Shown here: one piece after another, positions 1 through 13,450 of the stretch
Layout of the letters: every line of letters begins with the position of its first letter
Position numbering within the stretch: the stretch's first letter is position 1
Source of the DNA: Balanoglossus misakiensis
Lineage: Eukaryota > Hemichordata
DNA: 64,000 bases
NCBI GenBank assembly: GCA_040954595.2
Contig: CM082583.2
Span: 2,666,001 to 2,730,000 of the forward strand
Direction: 5' to 3'
Program-made: the position numbers and the translations under genes
Notes under the pieces: generated by a model
Seen by the model: the letters and a program-made list of their open reading frames with translations, nothing else
Databases searched by the model: none
Told to the model about the DNA's origin: nothing

Positions 1-883
1 AAGGATGTTAATTTTACATAGCATTGACTCGACCGATTTTGTTCATGCCTGCTTATCTGCATATTGAACAAATTTGTAAAATTATCCGTATCTTTATCTT
101 CATTTACTGCACAGCTTACATAATGGAAACTAATTGCATTGAAAGACAGTGGCAAGCCTCATAACAAGTTTCTGTCTTTACGAAACCTGGTAAGCACATT
201 CTGTTCATGTCTGGTTCTAACAGTTTGTATTAATTTATGTGATAAGTACATTGTTAACGAGCTACTAGCTGACAAAATATAAAAGACAGACAGACAGAAA
301 GACAGACAGGCAGACAGACAGAAAGAAAGACAGACAGAACACATGCCAGACATTCTGTTTGAGAGCATTGACTCTGAAATACATCAAATGTACAAGATAT
401 GCATCTTAGACTGAATGATAAGCCGAGTAAAACGTGTTCTGTATTGATAAATATACAGTTCACACTCTGACGAGTATAACAAGGATTTCTTGCTGTTTCC
501 AATTTTTGACTGATAGACCAAACAGAAACACTGAGGAAGTTTATGATTCATTTTACCTCAGAGTCAACTGTTTGACTTTACTGATACGTGAAGTCACTCA
601 TCATTAATTTTGTGTCGTCAGCCACATTGCAACAGTACATGCGCGAGTGTATTATCGACATACTGCATGATCGATGTCGCCCGACACTTTGCTTGAGCTA
701 AGGATATACTGACAGGTCATAGTGTTCGGCCAACTTGAAACGTCCAAATTGAAAAGAATAATTTACTGCATGTAATTGCATATGTGCATGTTTGCAATGC
801 CGTATTTTGTCCACCTCTGTAAAATGTGTATCGGTGTTTATCGTACGCGAGCGCACATTGAATCTATAAAATTTAAATAATGT
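1..883. other. Non-coding stretch with a CAGA-type microsatellite
   Basis: No convincing gene. An imperfect tetranucleotide tract of CAGA/GACA type runs from about 284 to 342; it yields low-complexity Cys/Leu/Ser reading frames on the minus strand that I do not regard as genes. The rest is AT-rich sequence without protein-like reading frames. Confidence 0.7.
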
Positions 884-1330
884 CATACTACCGTTCGTCA
901 TTCTGATTGAACGAGAGCTCAATTTATACTCTTTTAGCACGGCTAGCAGTGGTAAAACGGGCCTCTGAACTAGTATGCATCGGGGAAAATGTGGGGTTAA
1001 ACCAAATGAACGAAGCAAAACCACTGTTTAATTCACTGAAGTTTTATTGTGGAACTGCTCTATGAGAATATTTGACACTTCGCCATGTGCGATGCCTGTC
1101 TTGTCACTTACATGTATTACCGTCTACTTCATGTATAATGCTCGATCTTGGGCATTCGTGTTTACATTCATCGACGCGAGCTTGGTTCAATTCGTAGCAT
1201 CATTTTGACACCATTTTGTTAGGAAAATGACACTGATATGCCATAAAGTCATTGTTGATATACATGTAATATACATTGTAATAGCAATAACGCCGACCGC
1301 AGTCGTCTATACACAATTGTACAAATAACC
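884..1330 (+). repeat. Dispersed repeat family A, copy 1
   Basis: This segment aligns over about 440 bp with 29198-29650 in the same orientation. Shared landmarks include the start (TCATACTACCGT here, TCATGCTACCGT there), ATTCTGATTG, GTGTTTACATTCATCG and AAAATGACACTGATATGCCA. Substitutions and small indels are scattered, as expected for old copies of one element. No coding capacity is evident, so it is probably a non-autonomous transposon or an internal part of a larger one. Confidence 0.75.
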
Positions 1331-2596
1331 ACAGCAGCATTGTTTTCTACCAACAACACATCATTTCAAAACTAAACCAAACCAAAATGCTGGAAGCTCA
1401 CTTCAATGTTTGCAATGAGACCTGAATATCTGCACAGACAACTGCCACTCTAATGGTGCAATGTACGTAATGCGACTACGTCATCCAACCGACCACATGA
1501 TGCATGTTATAGGGGTGAACATCTAGGACGAGGAGTCAGCCAGCCAAGTGCTCCATACATACTGACATATACGAATTGTGGAACTGACATGACTGTCTTA
1601 AGTTTAATAGGACCATGCCAATTTTTAACAATACTTGTATATCCACAGTTGATGATTCCATTAAATCTGTAACGCGCCGTGAAGGATAGTTACGGTTGCG
1701 GAGCCCTCCGATTTTCATATTCGGGTGGTTATGTGACATCTAAGGTTGTGACATCTGATAGGCAACATTATCAATATTGATGACTATACTAGATTGATAG
1801 ACAATGGAGGTCATAATAATATAGGTAGACAGGAGAAGTTTGACGGATGGTTATGTTGGTCAGGCAAAATGTGAATCTTCAATCACTCTTCCATAATTCC
1901 CCAGTTAAACACTCTTGTAAAACATGGCGGCTCGAAATAAAGGGGAAGCCAAGGAGGACATACAACTGCAAATGAACACAGCGTGCACTCGCAGGAATCA
2001 TGTCCCATCAAACCTTGAACTTTATGGTTGATAAACCGCAGGAGGCTTCTCCATGGGTAAGACATTAATATATTGATTCGAAATACAAAAGGTAAATGGT
2101 TTTACGAGCAGTAAACGCTTGCGGCGAGTCCTTGGGGGAATTCCAACATTGTAAACGTCTGATTTAAGCCAAAGAAACATTCATTTTCGAAGCTTTATCC
2201 TGTTTTCTATGAACAAAGTGTGTTCAAGTATGTATGATCGGTAAAGGCAAAAATATTGTCTTTGCTTTTAATTGTTGATATTTCGAATATCTTTTGTGAA
2301 TGGTAGCAACAACCGTGCTAAAATATAAGGATCTCCGTGCTCTATATTGGTAAATATAAAGATGTACAAATACAGAGCTCGAGTCATAGCGTATTCCACC
2401 AATGGTTTTTCTATGGGCAAAACAAGTAGTCATAGTACCCATCTGATTGCAATCACCCATTTAATGTAATTTATTTTAACTAAGAGGTCTGCAAGTTGTC
2501 AGTGAATGACAATAGTGGAATTGAGATTCCAGCAGTTCTCAATGTTTTTACGGAATAGACCAATTCCTCGATTTCATAGTGCGTGTTTATTAATAG
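1331..2596. other. Non-coding stretch; diverged fragment of a MITE interior at about 2300-2420
   Basis: No gene seen. Around 2300-2420 the order of short matches (AAAATATA, AATACAGAGC, CACCAATGGTTT, CTATGGGCAAAA) parallels the interior of the TTAA-bounded element at 42683-43103, suggesting a diverged relative that has lost its ends. Confidence 0.4.
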
Positions 2597-2737
2597 AATC
2601 TCACACTCCGAGGACCTGGATCATATTTCTCACACGAGTTGGGGATTTCTATCCCACACTCGTCTGCGGCTCGTGTGGGACAGCATATTCCCGACAAGTG
2701 TGAGAAATATGATCCCAGGTCCTTGGTATGTGAGATT
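2597..2737. repeat. Nested palindrome (foldback or MITE-like)
   Basis: Outer arms 2597-2644 and 2690-2737 are reverse complements at roughly 85% identity, both reading AATCTCACA...GGACCTGG...ATCATATTTCTCACAC. Between them an inner pair, TCCCACACTCG (2652-2662) and TCGTGTGGGA (2671-2680), forms a second hairpin. No clear target-site duplication is visible. A miniature foldback element is the simplest reading. Confidence 0.65.
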
Positions 2738-5700
2738 ATATTTCTCACATGGCCACAAATTAGCCAAATTCGTTAAAAAAAACATTGAATAAATGACTCT
2801 GGAACTGTCGTCGGGCACGTTGTAGTCTCTGTCCCTATAATACACATCGCGCCATTGGATAGCATTTAGCGCGCGTTAGCAAAAGACGCTTTGTCAACCA
2901 ATCAGCGTGCCAGGAGTGTGAGAACCTTAAATCTCATTAAATTTAACTATTCATATATTTCTGCAGACTGGTCGCCTTCATTGAGAGAGTTTGATGAAAA
3001 TAAAAAGCTTCAAATCATAAAATTAGTTACAGAGAACAGCGTAATGAAAAAAATTTCTCAGGCTAAATTTTGTCTTTGGAGAGGCCTCCAGTCCCTTGTG
3101 TTTAAGGCGCGCCTCCAGTCACTCATATCGCAATGGCGATTTTAGAGTTATGAGTACTTTGGAGTATTTATGACTCAAAATTACCTTTATGGTAGAGTTC
3201 TCCCAGAAACAGTTGTACTGTGGTTTAGAAGAAAACTTTGACAGATGTGTACTCGAAGAACAGCAGAGACCAGATAGACATACAACTAGCCCCGTTTCTG
3301 TGACAATTGCTTGAAAAAACTTGCATTTCGCAGCAATATTGTTAGGCTCGTTAATTGTTGATATAGTATGCCGTAAATTCAGTGTCATTTGCAGATCGTT
3401 TACGATCACGGATTTCTCAGCACTATACGCTCGTACGACGCTGTAAAGTTTTCCAAAATAACTGATGGAGATTGATTTTATTAAAACTTTCTTTGGAGTC
3501 GTTGAGGTCATACTTGGTGGACACTTGACATGCGTATTATTGACATTCAAGTCATTGATTGACTCGGCACCTCCTTATATGACTGATTGTTTTCATCGTC
3601 TTTCAGAAATTATAACTTCAAATACATGTGATGCTACACTCTTGGTAAATTACATCTGTCAATTTCTGAAACTGTTAAAGATCATTCTCCTTCCATGCTG
3701 CCACTAATTGGAACACAATTCCCACCTCCAGAAGGGATAATTCAACTTTCTTTCTCTTTCAAAAATAGACAAAATCAAATAACGTGACTAGGTCTGGATG
3801 AAATTCGCAAATAGATACATATGAGCTTTACCTTCAGTTTAGTTGATAAACTAGCTTTTTATTTTACTTGGTTAAGCTTTCCGAATATTGCTAAGGCTTT
3901 TTTGCCATTTGTTTAAGGTCAATGACGGAAATTGCAATTTATTTTGTAACTCTAATTAACAACCAATAAGCATGATAATATATATAAAACCGCAATCATT
4001 TAGTCTACAAACTGTGTTACAAAATTGAAATGCAAACAAATCCTGGGTGTCCTTAACATTTTGTCCAGGATAATGTCTAAGATACCACTGGGCTGCCAAT
4101 TTATGTATGTCTGTTTGTCGGTTCATGCATGTACAAGTATGTGTGCGTCTATATTTGTCATCAGCATCTCAACCAGATATGAACTGAATATGCTCACGTG
4201 TTAACAGTTTGATAAAGACTGGCAATGTGCAAATGTAAGCAATAAATTATTACTAAATTCAACTTTCGGTCAATGCAACTGATCTCTATTATTGAGTGTT
4301 ATCTTTATGAAAACGTAGTACGTTTCATGCAGTCTGTTCAATAACCCCCGATTTATAGATATAATTGCACTAATTATTTAATATGCAAGACCCGCCCACT
4401 AAAATCTAATCAGTTCTTGCCAGTTCTTGCCAAGCGTACCAAATTTGACCTGGATCCGTTCAGTCGTTCACACACATACAGAAAAGGCGGCGACATTACC
4501 CCACGTGTGTGTAAACAACTGAGCTAAAAACATGAAAACGACTGATCAGATTTCAACAAGAGTTGGTGCGCATGCGCAGTTATTGTTTGGATGCGGCAAG
4601 ATAAGATACTGATGGGCGTGACTGGCATATTGCTGATGTTTCCCGGATTTGACTGACAATGCAGAAATAATGCGGAGAGCATGTACTGAAAATACAGTGT
4701 TATTCACAAAATACGGCCCTGTATGGACGAGTGCTCAGTGAGTGAAGTATTTGACGGGTGCAATACGTCACTCACCGACATTCGTGTCCAGCAGTGTTTT
4801 CCTTGAGCAGCACCGATATCCTTCGCTTGAATGCCGTAAATTGTTTTGTTATAAATAAGAACAGCGTTCCATTTGCTCGATCAGTGTATATTGAACACCA
4901 ACGTGAACAATAATAAATAAACAAGAACAGAACAGGCTGACAAGCTGGAGAGTTTGTAACGAAAAATGGTCATACATGCGCATTGATATCAGCCTTGTTG
5001 ATTTTGCTATGCATTTATGGGTATTCTTGAACATTACACTATGTAAAGTTCCAGAATGTCCTACGGTAACCTACGGTAACCAAAGACATACATCTGACAA
5101 AGTCATGAGGGTTCTTAAGTTTGACTCGCCAATTAACTGCTAACTTGCATGTTTAATAAGCATGATTACAACAAGTATTATCAGTAGAGAAATGCAACGA
5201 CACATTTGACGAACGTAATCATACAGCTACATCTGTTAGTGTAATTAGAACTGTTAGTGGTTTCTGATAAGTACATTGCAAATTTGCATATTAGTGACAC
5301 ATTTCCGAAACTACATAAAGGAATATGTTGTTGATCTCACAAACATCTGAGTGCACAATGTTACCATTTAGTTGCGCTATATTCATATACATGTAATTAT
5401 ATCAATTGCATTTGTTTAATGTGGCAAGAGTTGCAGCACCAAATATGATGAAACCTGCCAGCGATACCGTTCCGAAATAACTTGGACTGCATTACGAGAC
5501 ATACTGTACTTTCGTGTCAACAGATCTCCCCTGCCCCCCCCCCCACCTGCCAAATGTTTTTTTTTTTTGGTGAGAGGGGTTCATATATGATTCAGTATGT
5601 CACATATGGGCTGATCAAAAAGTACTATCTCATGATTAAATCAACACATTTTATATGTAAAAATCAATTCAAAAGATAGTGGCTATAAGTACATGTGTTT

Positions 5701-8700
5701 CAAGTGTGCTTGTGAAAATATCTCTGATACTGATTTCAATCTTCTGATCACTTGGTGTCAGCTATTTGAAGTGAGGTCTGACCTTCCAACTCTATTAAGA
5801 CCACGCAGCACTGACATACCAACAAGTTGTAATGCAATCAATTTTGCTGGAATTTGAAGCTGAGAAAACTTGATCTGTTCCGTCTGCTCTTTGTACAGAA
5901 CATCGCTGTGTTTACTCACTATGCACGTAGCAACAGAACGAAATGATTTTACGATCTCAAATATGTTTGGTAACTGAAGATATGTTCATTTCGTTTAATA
6001 GGTTGGAAGAGTTTTTAAACCAGCTAACAATAGGGAATACAATTAAGTGTGTCCAGTAGACTAGCTTATGATCAGCAGTAGTGACAGGTACAGGTTAAGC
6101 AGCCCAACCGCCCTGAACACTAGGCTTAAATACGCTATAAATCAGAGATGTTGAATAGTATAAATGCGTTTTGGGGGTTGTCTGAAAATGTCACATACAG
6201 CGACAAAATCAATTCTAAACAAGAAAGATAAAACATGGCTAAATCAAAGTAACTTCGGATTCAGAACGTCAAATGTTATTACTCCATATTATTGCCAAAC
6301 TCTCAAATTAATTAATCTCGAATTTAATCATGTCAAACAGTGAGACACAATCTATTAATGTTAATACAGCCAACAAGAGCTAAAATACTGTAAAAGCCCA
6401 TCGTAATATTACTTTCATTGCACTAACAAATGGCATGAATTATTCGTGTTCAGCTATTGGTTCAAACTTTCAAATTACACGGACACCCCGCATTGCAAGC
6501 TTAATACAAACCATCGCACCTAAAACGGAATAAATTCACGTATCTCCGACTGATACATATCTCCCCTTTTATTTTGCTCCGTGGCATACTTATTCACATC
6601 AACATGGTTACTAAATTGACACGTAGCGAATATTAGCAATCAGATTAAAAATAAATCTTCCTTTTGCCAAAATGGGATTACCACTTACTGATGCACCCTG
6701 CATCAATGCGTTAATGCGATTCTATCTTCTAAGGTCAATGTCAGCAGACTTTCACAAATATTTGATCGAAATTATTGGCCATTGACCTGAATGATTACAT
6801 ATTATTGTAGGATAACACCCTCATGATACAAGAAATTGCTCCGAATTGTGGAGATGGCATTCCGGCAAAGTAATATCCATTTTGGTTAAATCGGACATAT
6901 TGAACACAACTCTAATCTGCAATACAATTGTATCCACAAGGCAAAACTTAATCCCTGAAAAAAATGTGAAATGTCCAGTTTTATGGGCTTGTCACAATGA
7001 ATTGTTTTATTGACAAGGGAGGTAAATCCTGGATTTGACTTCAAATAATAAAGAGATACATTAGCGATTTTAAAAACCAAGGCGTTGACAAGCTTAATGG
7101 TGTTTTCGAAACACAAATAACAAAATCTTCAAAAATAAAAATCCAAGGAAATGTGCTTTCCCTTTCATATATATCTATTGAATGATGACATATTCCGAGA
7201 TAGATTCCGGTCACTCTATGGATAAATTACGACAGTCACGATTCGGTATACATGTACGCTAGTAGTGTACGGTTACAAATTGACTTCTGCTAACAATGTA
7301 CTGAAGCCTTAGCAGTTCAAAGGGCATTTCTTACATCGATGATGGATATTTAGCTTCAAGACATGCACGCAAAAGCCGCGGTAGATAGGTACATACGATT
7401 ATCATGCTTAGCAATTGATAGTCGGTATTTAGTCCTATGTTAATCAGCCATTAACATTTTCTTTTATTTCATTTTCTGCCACTGTGAGGCACTTGGCATG
7501 ATATTTCTCAAGTTGTCCATGCATGGATAAGTTGTATGGAGTGATATCCACGTATTCGCAAGTCACAGCTGAGATTAGTCGAGTTGTAACATACATATAA
7601 GCTACAAGTAAATCAAATGGAACGCCGGCACCTGTCTGCAGTCTGAGATATAAATTACCTTTACTTCATTGAGAATGCATACTACAGTTTGATTAAGAAG
7701 ATTAAACGTCAAGGTATGCTAGATTATTCAGGAGTAATTGGATGGAATTGGTATGTTTGGCAGTTCTAAGCCGTCCATAATTTAGCTGTCAAAGTTGCCA
7801 CATTTTATGAGACCTGTGCACCTGCGTATATCACGAAAACCGACGTTCCTCTTTACCACTCGAAAGCTAAGCAGTCACGGCATGATATGGATTAAAAGTG
7901 GTCATGGTTATCGAACTCATTGTGGACAAGCTAGAAAGAAACGTTTCGTGATTGGTTTCTTGCTTGCGTTTGTGTGAAACAAAATCAAAAATCCTATAAT
8001 AATATGCATGAAGCGAGGATGATCTCACAAGTCGTCATAATGTCATATTTCCAACAAAATAGAGAATATACAGTCATGTAATACGCTATTTTTCATTTGC
8101 GACGTAAATAACTGAAATAAATGAATCTTCATTATTTTAGAAATGTAAAACAATGTCTTGTTTGAATATACTAATACATGACACTAACCCTCCAATTATG
8201 TCTATGTTGGCAGATACGCGTTCAAACATATCATTTTGTAGGAGTTATAAGACTGAGACAAAAAGTCGAATGTCATATAGACTGAAGGAAACAGGATGTA
8301 CATTAGTAAAGTGTGAGAAGGGTTACATGATATGTGGATCGACCATTACAATTTGCATCAACCTGAACTAGTGCATTTGCATATCTCTGTAACATTGAAG
8401 GAAAGGTGAGACGAAATCAGTGTAGAATAGGCATTTCCCTCCTCACACCATCACAGCAATCAAGATAAAACGATGCCCAAGTGCAATAATAAAAAATATG
8501 TCAACACGGTGTTCAGTACTGCAACAGGCCTACTCTCTGTATCTTTACAGCTCCGTAGTGTTAAGCTTAACAGCCTAACACAGAGTGTTACCGCAAGCCC
8601 CAAAGCCCCTATGACTTGTTCCTGATGTCGATATTCATTGATTTTAAAAGTATGCATACTTTACATTGCAGAAAACGCAATAACCATTTTGTACATGAGT

Positions 8701-8991
8701 GACTAAACCTGATATGAACGTTGTTGCGATACAAGAACACACTCTTGACAATACGTGACATAATAATGTCCTGAACGTGTGTTGATATTTGAAAAGGATG
8801 GACGTGGTGAATACATTTTCCACCTTACGTTTATTGTCGCAAATATGGTGCTGTTCAGCCTCACTGATCTGACAATTTAAACGCGATTTGAAGTTTGCTA
8901 AACGTTGTGCTGGGGGAGAATGTCTTAAAGCAGTCTACCATTGAACAAAACAAAATGTTAAATACAGTGGGTGTGTAGTACAAGTACAATG
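2738..8991. other. Long gene-free stretch
   Basis: About 6.2 kb of AT-rich sequence with only short, compositionally random reading frames. A C-run and T-run pair sits at about 5531-5571. I see no exon with protein-like composition, no tRNA or rRNA, and no element with readable ends. Confidence 0.55.
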
Positions 8992-9153
8992 CACAACACA
9001 ACACAACACAACACAACACAACACAACACAACACAACACAACACAACACAACACAACACAACACAACACAACACAACACAACACAACACAACACAACACA
9101 ACACAACACAACACAACACAACACAACACAACACAACACAACACAACACAACA
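8992..9153 (+). repeat. Pentanucleotide microsatellite (ACACA/CACAA)n
   Basis: About 32 essentially perfect copies of a 5-bp unit (CACAA; TTGTG on the other strand). Because the unit is five bases long, every frame is open, giving artefactual Thr-Gln-His-Asn or Cys-Val-Leu repeats that are not genes. The perfection of the array implies recent expansion or gene-conversion-like homogenisation. Confidence 0.97.
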
Positions 9154-12100
9154 TAGTTTAGTTAGCTGAAAAGCAAATTACATCCGAGCGAATTTATTCT
9201 ACTTGTTACCACAAAATATTAACCTGAATAGAGACTTGTGGTAGAGAGGCTGCGCCTAAGGCATTTACAACAAACCTGTTCGTTAGCACTTGTAATTTTA
9301 GCAATCTGAATATCACGCACTCATGCCCTTTTGCATAGATGGTTGCAGAGACACTATGCGTCTTTTAATAGAGTTAACAAATTTCAGCAGATTTACAAAT
9401 AAAATTAAGAGGTGATCAGAATGGTGCAGAGGGGGCAAGAGAAGTAAGACTAGTGGGAAAGTCGTTTTGAGAATCAAAAAGATTTTGTCGGGGGAAAAAA
9501 GAGTAGGAGTAGAGATGAAAATAACATAAAGGGGTTTTATGAAAAACAATGGGGAAAGAACACGAGGGTAAGGTTTTGGATGAACGAAATTGTACAATTA
9601 GACTTCACTGGAGCTTTGTGGTGAGGAGAAACGGTGACCTGGTAAGGGTACAGTGCAATATACGGGTAGAACTAAATGTAATAAAGGAAATGAGCGAAAT
9701 CAGGACACGAATACATATATCAAGCAGGACAATAAGAGTACCAAGCAACATAAGGTGGAAAATTATGTGCAATACTAAAAATAGCAGATATGATGAGGGA
9801 AATGTCAGGACGATATACAGCATAGATGTACTGCCAACAAATGAAAACAAACTTCTAATAATAGGAAAGAAGTAATAGGAATAAAGGAGAGGGGGAAGTA
9901 CAAGGAAACGAAGAATAAAATGTTGAATGGAAAATTATGGCGGGGAAGAAGAATGATTATGAAAACACGTGACACGGTAGGATATGCCGAGCATGCAAGG
10001 GTAATGGAAAACAGAAAATGGTTCGGACAGTAGGGGAAGAATAAGAACTAACATGAAATTATGTATTGCAATAAAGTTGAATGTCAATATCTTGGGACTT
10101 GACTTGGCTACGAAATGCAAACTCTGAGAAAAGGAGAGGTAAGAATGACATCGGAGTATTTGTAGCAATGAAAAAAATCAGAGGTTCTTGGATGTTTTAG
10201 AGGAGGCGTTATCCTAAGAAACATCTAGAGCAAAGCTGAACATTAGAAATTATTACAATTATCGTGCATATCTTGCATATCTGCATAGTAGTGTATACGA
10301 GAAATGCAAACGAAAAGAAATACAGTGAAATGTGGATTTGCAAAAGTTACGGATAGCAGGGGCGGTTGGGGAATAGAGACATGTTTGAAAACCAAGGAGC
10401 ATTAAAGTACAACAAGGACGATTTGCGATATAAATTGCAAAGTTCCATAACGTCGGCTGTACTCGAAAGCGTGACGATAACATTCAAGTGACGTCAAACG
10501 TCTCCAGGATGACTAACTGAATATAATTATAGTAACAGTTTATATATGTCATTTCTCCAATCAAACTTATAGTTGTGGGAAAATAAGTATGGGCTGAAAA
10601 TTATTTATACTCTAATTTCCGTGCTTTTATTGCGTTCTACTATTAAATTTTTAATTTCTTTCGGCCCATTAGCGGTTTTGAAAATAAGTGTTTCTTATCA
10701 CAATAGAGGCGTTTCATTTGTGGCGCACGCTGGCACGGTATTATACTTCACATTCAATATATTCCTTGTATTTATGACATTTACAATTTATTTATGGCAT
10801 TTCTGACATCTTATAAGATAATTTATTTACAAAACTAAAATTTACTTGCCCGGAATACGATTTTTTTGCAAACCAGTGTCTAAAACTAGATATTATATCT
10901 GCAACATTACTTGCTGCATGTGCATTTTATTTTTCCGTTAGGTTTTTCTCAAATTGTTACAAAGATATACTAAGATACACCAGCATCGTGTACACAAATT
11001 TGAAAAAACTAAAACCTCCAATTGTTATGTAATACTAGAAAAAGCCCAAATGTTACATATTTCATATACACCAAATTACCTGAATCAATCAAAGATACAT
11101 TACATTAATTTTTTTCACATTAGGGCGTTTTTTGTTAGGGCGTGTGTGGATATGGTCATCATATCATTCTTAATCGTGCCATTATTGGTGATAATAATTG
11201 TATGATCCTAATTGATACATTTCCTATTGTAGATCACATTAAATCGGTCGCTTCCCTTAGGCAGGATAATATACATTATTTATGTGTTTTTCTCCTTATT
11301 CCGCCATGCATATTACATACTATTAGCATATTAAAATGAGGCTCAAGGCAGTATTTGGATTAATAATTCACTAAATCATTGCGCACATTCTGTAAACAAT
11401 ACATGTTAAGGCAATATTTCTTTGGCATTCACACTGAAGTCGCCCATGCAGTTGTATTTAAAATATTACTCGATATTCCCTTTCGCGTGTTAGTCTATAT
11501 GTACACATACAAATCAACATATACAGATAAGATTTTGGCACTTATCATGTATGCTAGGAGTGCTAAAATATGCGCATGCAACGTAAATATTTAAATCATC
11601 GATAAGCTTAACACGAATTGCACATTTTGTTGCCAGAACAAGTCATCCCACGCTTCAGGACAATAAATGTCAAATTTATTATCATGCACAGTCCTACCCC
11701 TACAGTGGGCGAATCGTGTCTAGAAGCACTTGCTCCGAGATAAAGTTCTAATAAACCGAGACAAGTGCGTATCGCGTTGAATATGTTTCTAAATGATTAA
11801 AATGTTGATGTAAAGGATGCGCTAAACTATTTTGACTCGTTGCTCCGCAACTCGTCAAAATACGGACACATTACTCAAATACGACGCGTTATCGACAAAA
11901 CTTCATGTAATAACCCCCAAAATATTTACCACGAGCAGTGACGCATAACTTAGGGACACAAATCTATTAACTTCCATATAAAGCAGAGGACCTGCCCTAT
12001 GTCAACATTGCGTCCATTTATGCAACAAATTACCCACACGACCCGTTGTTTTAGGTGTCATATCTTACCATGGATAAAATACATTTGATAGTTGCCACAT

Positions 12101-12750
12101 TATGTCTGGTTGCGGGTCTAGGCCTACTCAATTGCAGTTTACTAGCATAAACTACAATGGGTAGACAAGAATGTACAAGAAAAGCCCACGAGAAGTTTGT
12201 TGTGGCTTGTCTATAAATCTACACTATTTTTCAATGACGGCATGATTACTGATTTGTCATCTGTTGTCCTGGTTTCCTAACAAAATGAATAAAAGTATTT
12301 TTTTAAATATACCTGGGGTGAAATCGTCTTGACATACTCATGTCATACAAAGCAATTTCGATTTGCTCGAAAATCACGAATAAGTAGGTAATTACAGTAA
12401 TTAGCCCCTCGTCCATTAGTACCCAGGAAGAGTTCAGTACACTCAGATAGAACATGTATCTGTTTATCTGCAGAAAGACATGTGGGAGTTCTCAGAGGGC
12501 GCCTTGCAGTGGGTGTATCACTTAAATATGCAAAGACACGTGACAGCAATCATATTCTTTCTCGACAGGTGAGTTAATCGGGCGAACTGAAGAAATGCTA
12601 CTTGGATCTTTTAGCGTATCGGAAGAGAAGAGAAGAGTTCGCTCGTGTTAATGAAACTGGAGATTTGAGGACGTCTGCCTTTCGCGTTCCACGCCAAATT
12701 TAGCTTATCGGGTGTTTATTCACAAGTAAATTCACTCCAAGGTGTGTGAA
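9154..12750. other. Gene-free upstream region with purine-skewed block
   Basis: From about 9400 to 10400 the plus strand is visibly rich in A and G, so the minus strand gives pyrimidine-rich hydrophobic frames; no frame stays protein-like. At about 11832-11868 a near-palindrome (TTTTGACTCGTTG and CAACTCGTCAAAA) looks like a MITE relic. A CAG/GTGAGT sequence at about 12564-12572 could be the donor of a 5'-untranslated exon of the receptor gene downstream, but nothing confirms this. Confidence 0.45.
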
Positions 12751-12768
12751 ATGATTATCGTTGGATAA
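12751..12768 (+). promoter_or_regulatory. Short upstream ORF before the receptor start codon
   Basis: An ATG at 12751 opens a five-codon reading frame ending in TAA at 12766-12768, about 43 bp before the proposed receptor ATG. If this region is in the mature leader, it would be an upstream ORF of the kind that often dampens translation of GPCR mRNAs. That the region is transcribed is an inference. Confidence 0.35.
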
Positions 12769-12811
12769 GAAGTACACACCCGTATCAGTCAAGACATTTA
12801 CATCGAGCGGC

Positions 12812-13450
12812 ATGGCGTTGTCTGGCGAGGCTAACCTGAGTGTAGTGAGTATGGCGGCAACCGATACACAGGAGAGTGTTTATAAGACATTAAATGAACA
12901 GTTTGACTATGCTGAACCAGATGGCAACCAAAGGGTTATTGATGAGTTCACATTTGGACCTTTCTCCAACGGATCCATGGGAAACAGCTCTCATAACTTG
13001 ACATGTGAAGGCATGGACTGTCAACCTCTCCCACATTTTGACAAAGCTGCCCTGATAAGAGTAATTCTGTACGGTGTCTTCTTTGCTGTAGCGTTGTCGG
13101 GAAACTTGACGATTTTTATCACAATGTTCCGAAACCGCCGAAAACGCAATAGAGTGAAGACGTTTATCATGCATCTTGCTATTGCCGATCTAATGGTTGC
13201 AGTCATCGTCATGCCAACAGAAACCATTTGGCAGTTGACGGTTCAGTGGTATGCTGGTGACGCTTTATGTAAAATATTGTCCTTTCTGAAACTCTTTCCG
13301 CTCTACCTTTCATCGAACATACTTGTCACAATGAGTGTGGATAGGTATTGGGCTATAGTACATCCCCTGAGTGTTAGCAATGCAGATAGACGAGGGACAG
13401 TAATGCTGTTCTTATCCTGGGGAATCGCTGGAGTATGCAGTCTACCGCAG
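12812..13450 (+). CDS. GnRH/corazonin-family GPCR, exon 1 (N-terminus to TM4)
   Basis: First coding exon of a class A neuropeptide receptor, 213 residues. The ATG at 12812 is the first in this frame after an in-frame TGA at 12752. The extracellular N-terminus carries four N-glycosylation sequons (residues 8, 53, 58, 62). TM1 (about 82-104) contains the SGN motif (N98), TM2 has LAIADL with Asp126, and the first loop reads TVQWYAGD, followed by CK (C153, the disulfide Cys) and FLKLF, the pattern of GnRH, AKH and corazonin receptors. DRY is at 177-179. The exon ends in TM4 after CAG at a GTAAGG donor, phase 0. The ligand cannot be fixed from sequence; GnRH-, corazonin- or AKH-type are all possible. 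Confidence 0.93.

Noticed and set aside
3119-3550. 143-codon minus-strand frame
   Set aside because: Composition looks random, there is no domain, and it lies in a gene-free AT-rich stretch.
9001-9153. Possible CRISPR-like or satellite array
   Set aside because: A simple 5-bp repeat without spacers in a eukaryotic genome.
8861-9156. Long open frames of Cys-Val-Leu or Thr-Gln-His-Asn repeats
   Set aside because: They are translations of the pentanucleotide microsatellite; all frames are open by construction.
12761-12811. Extending the receptor start upstream to a TTG codon
   Set aside because: No upstream in-frame ATG before the TGA at 12752; animal receptors start at ATG, so 12812 was chosen.
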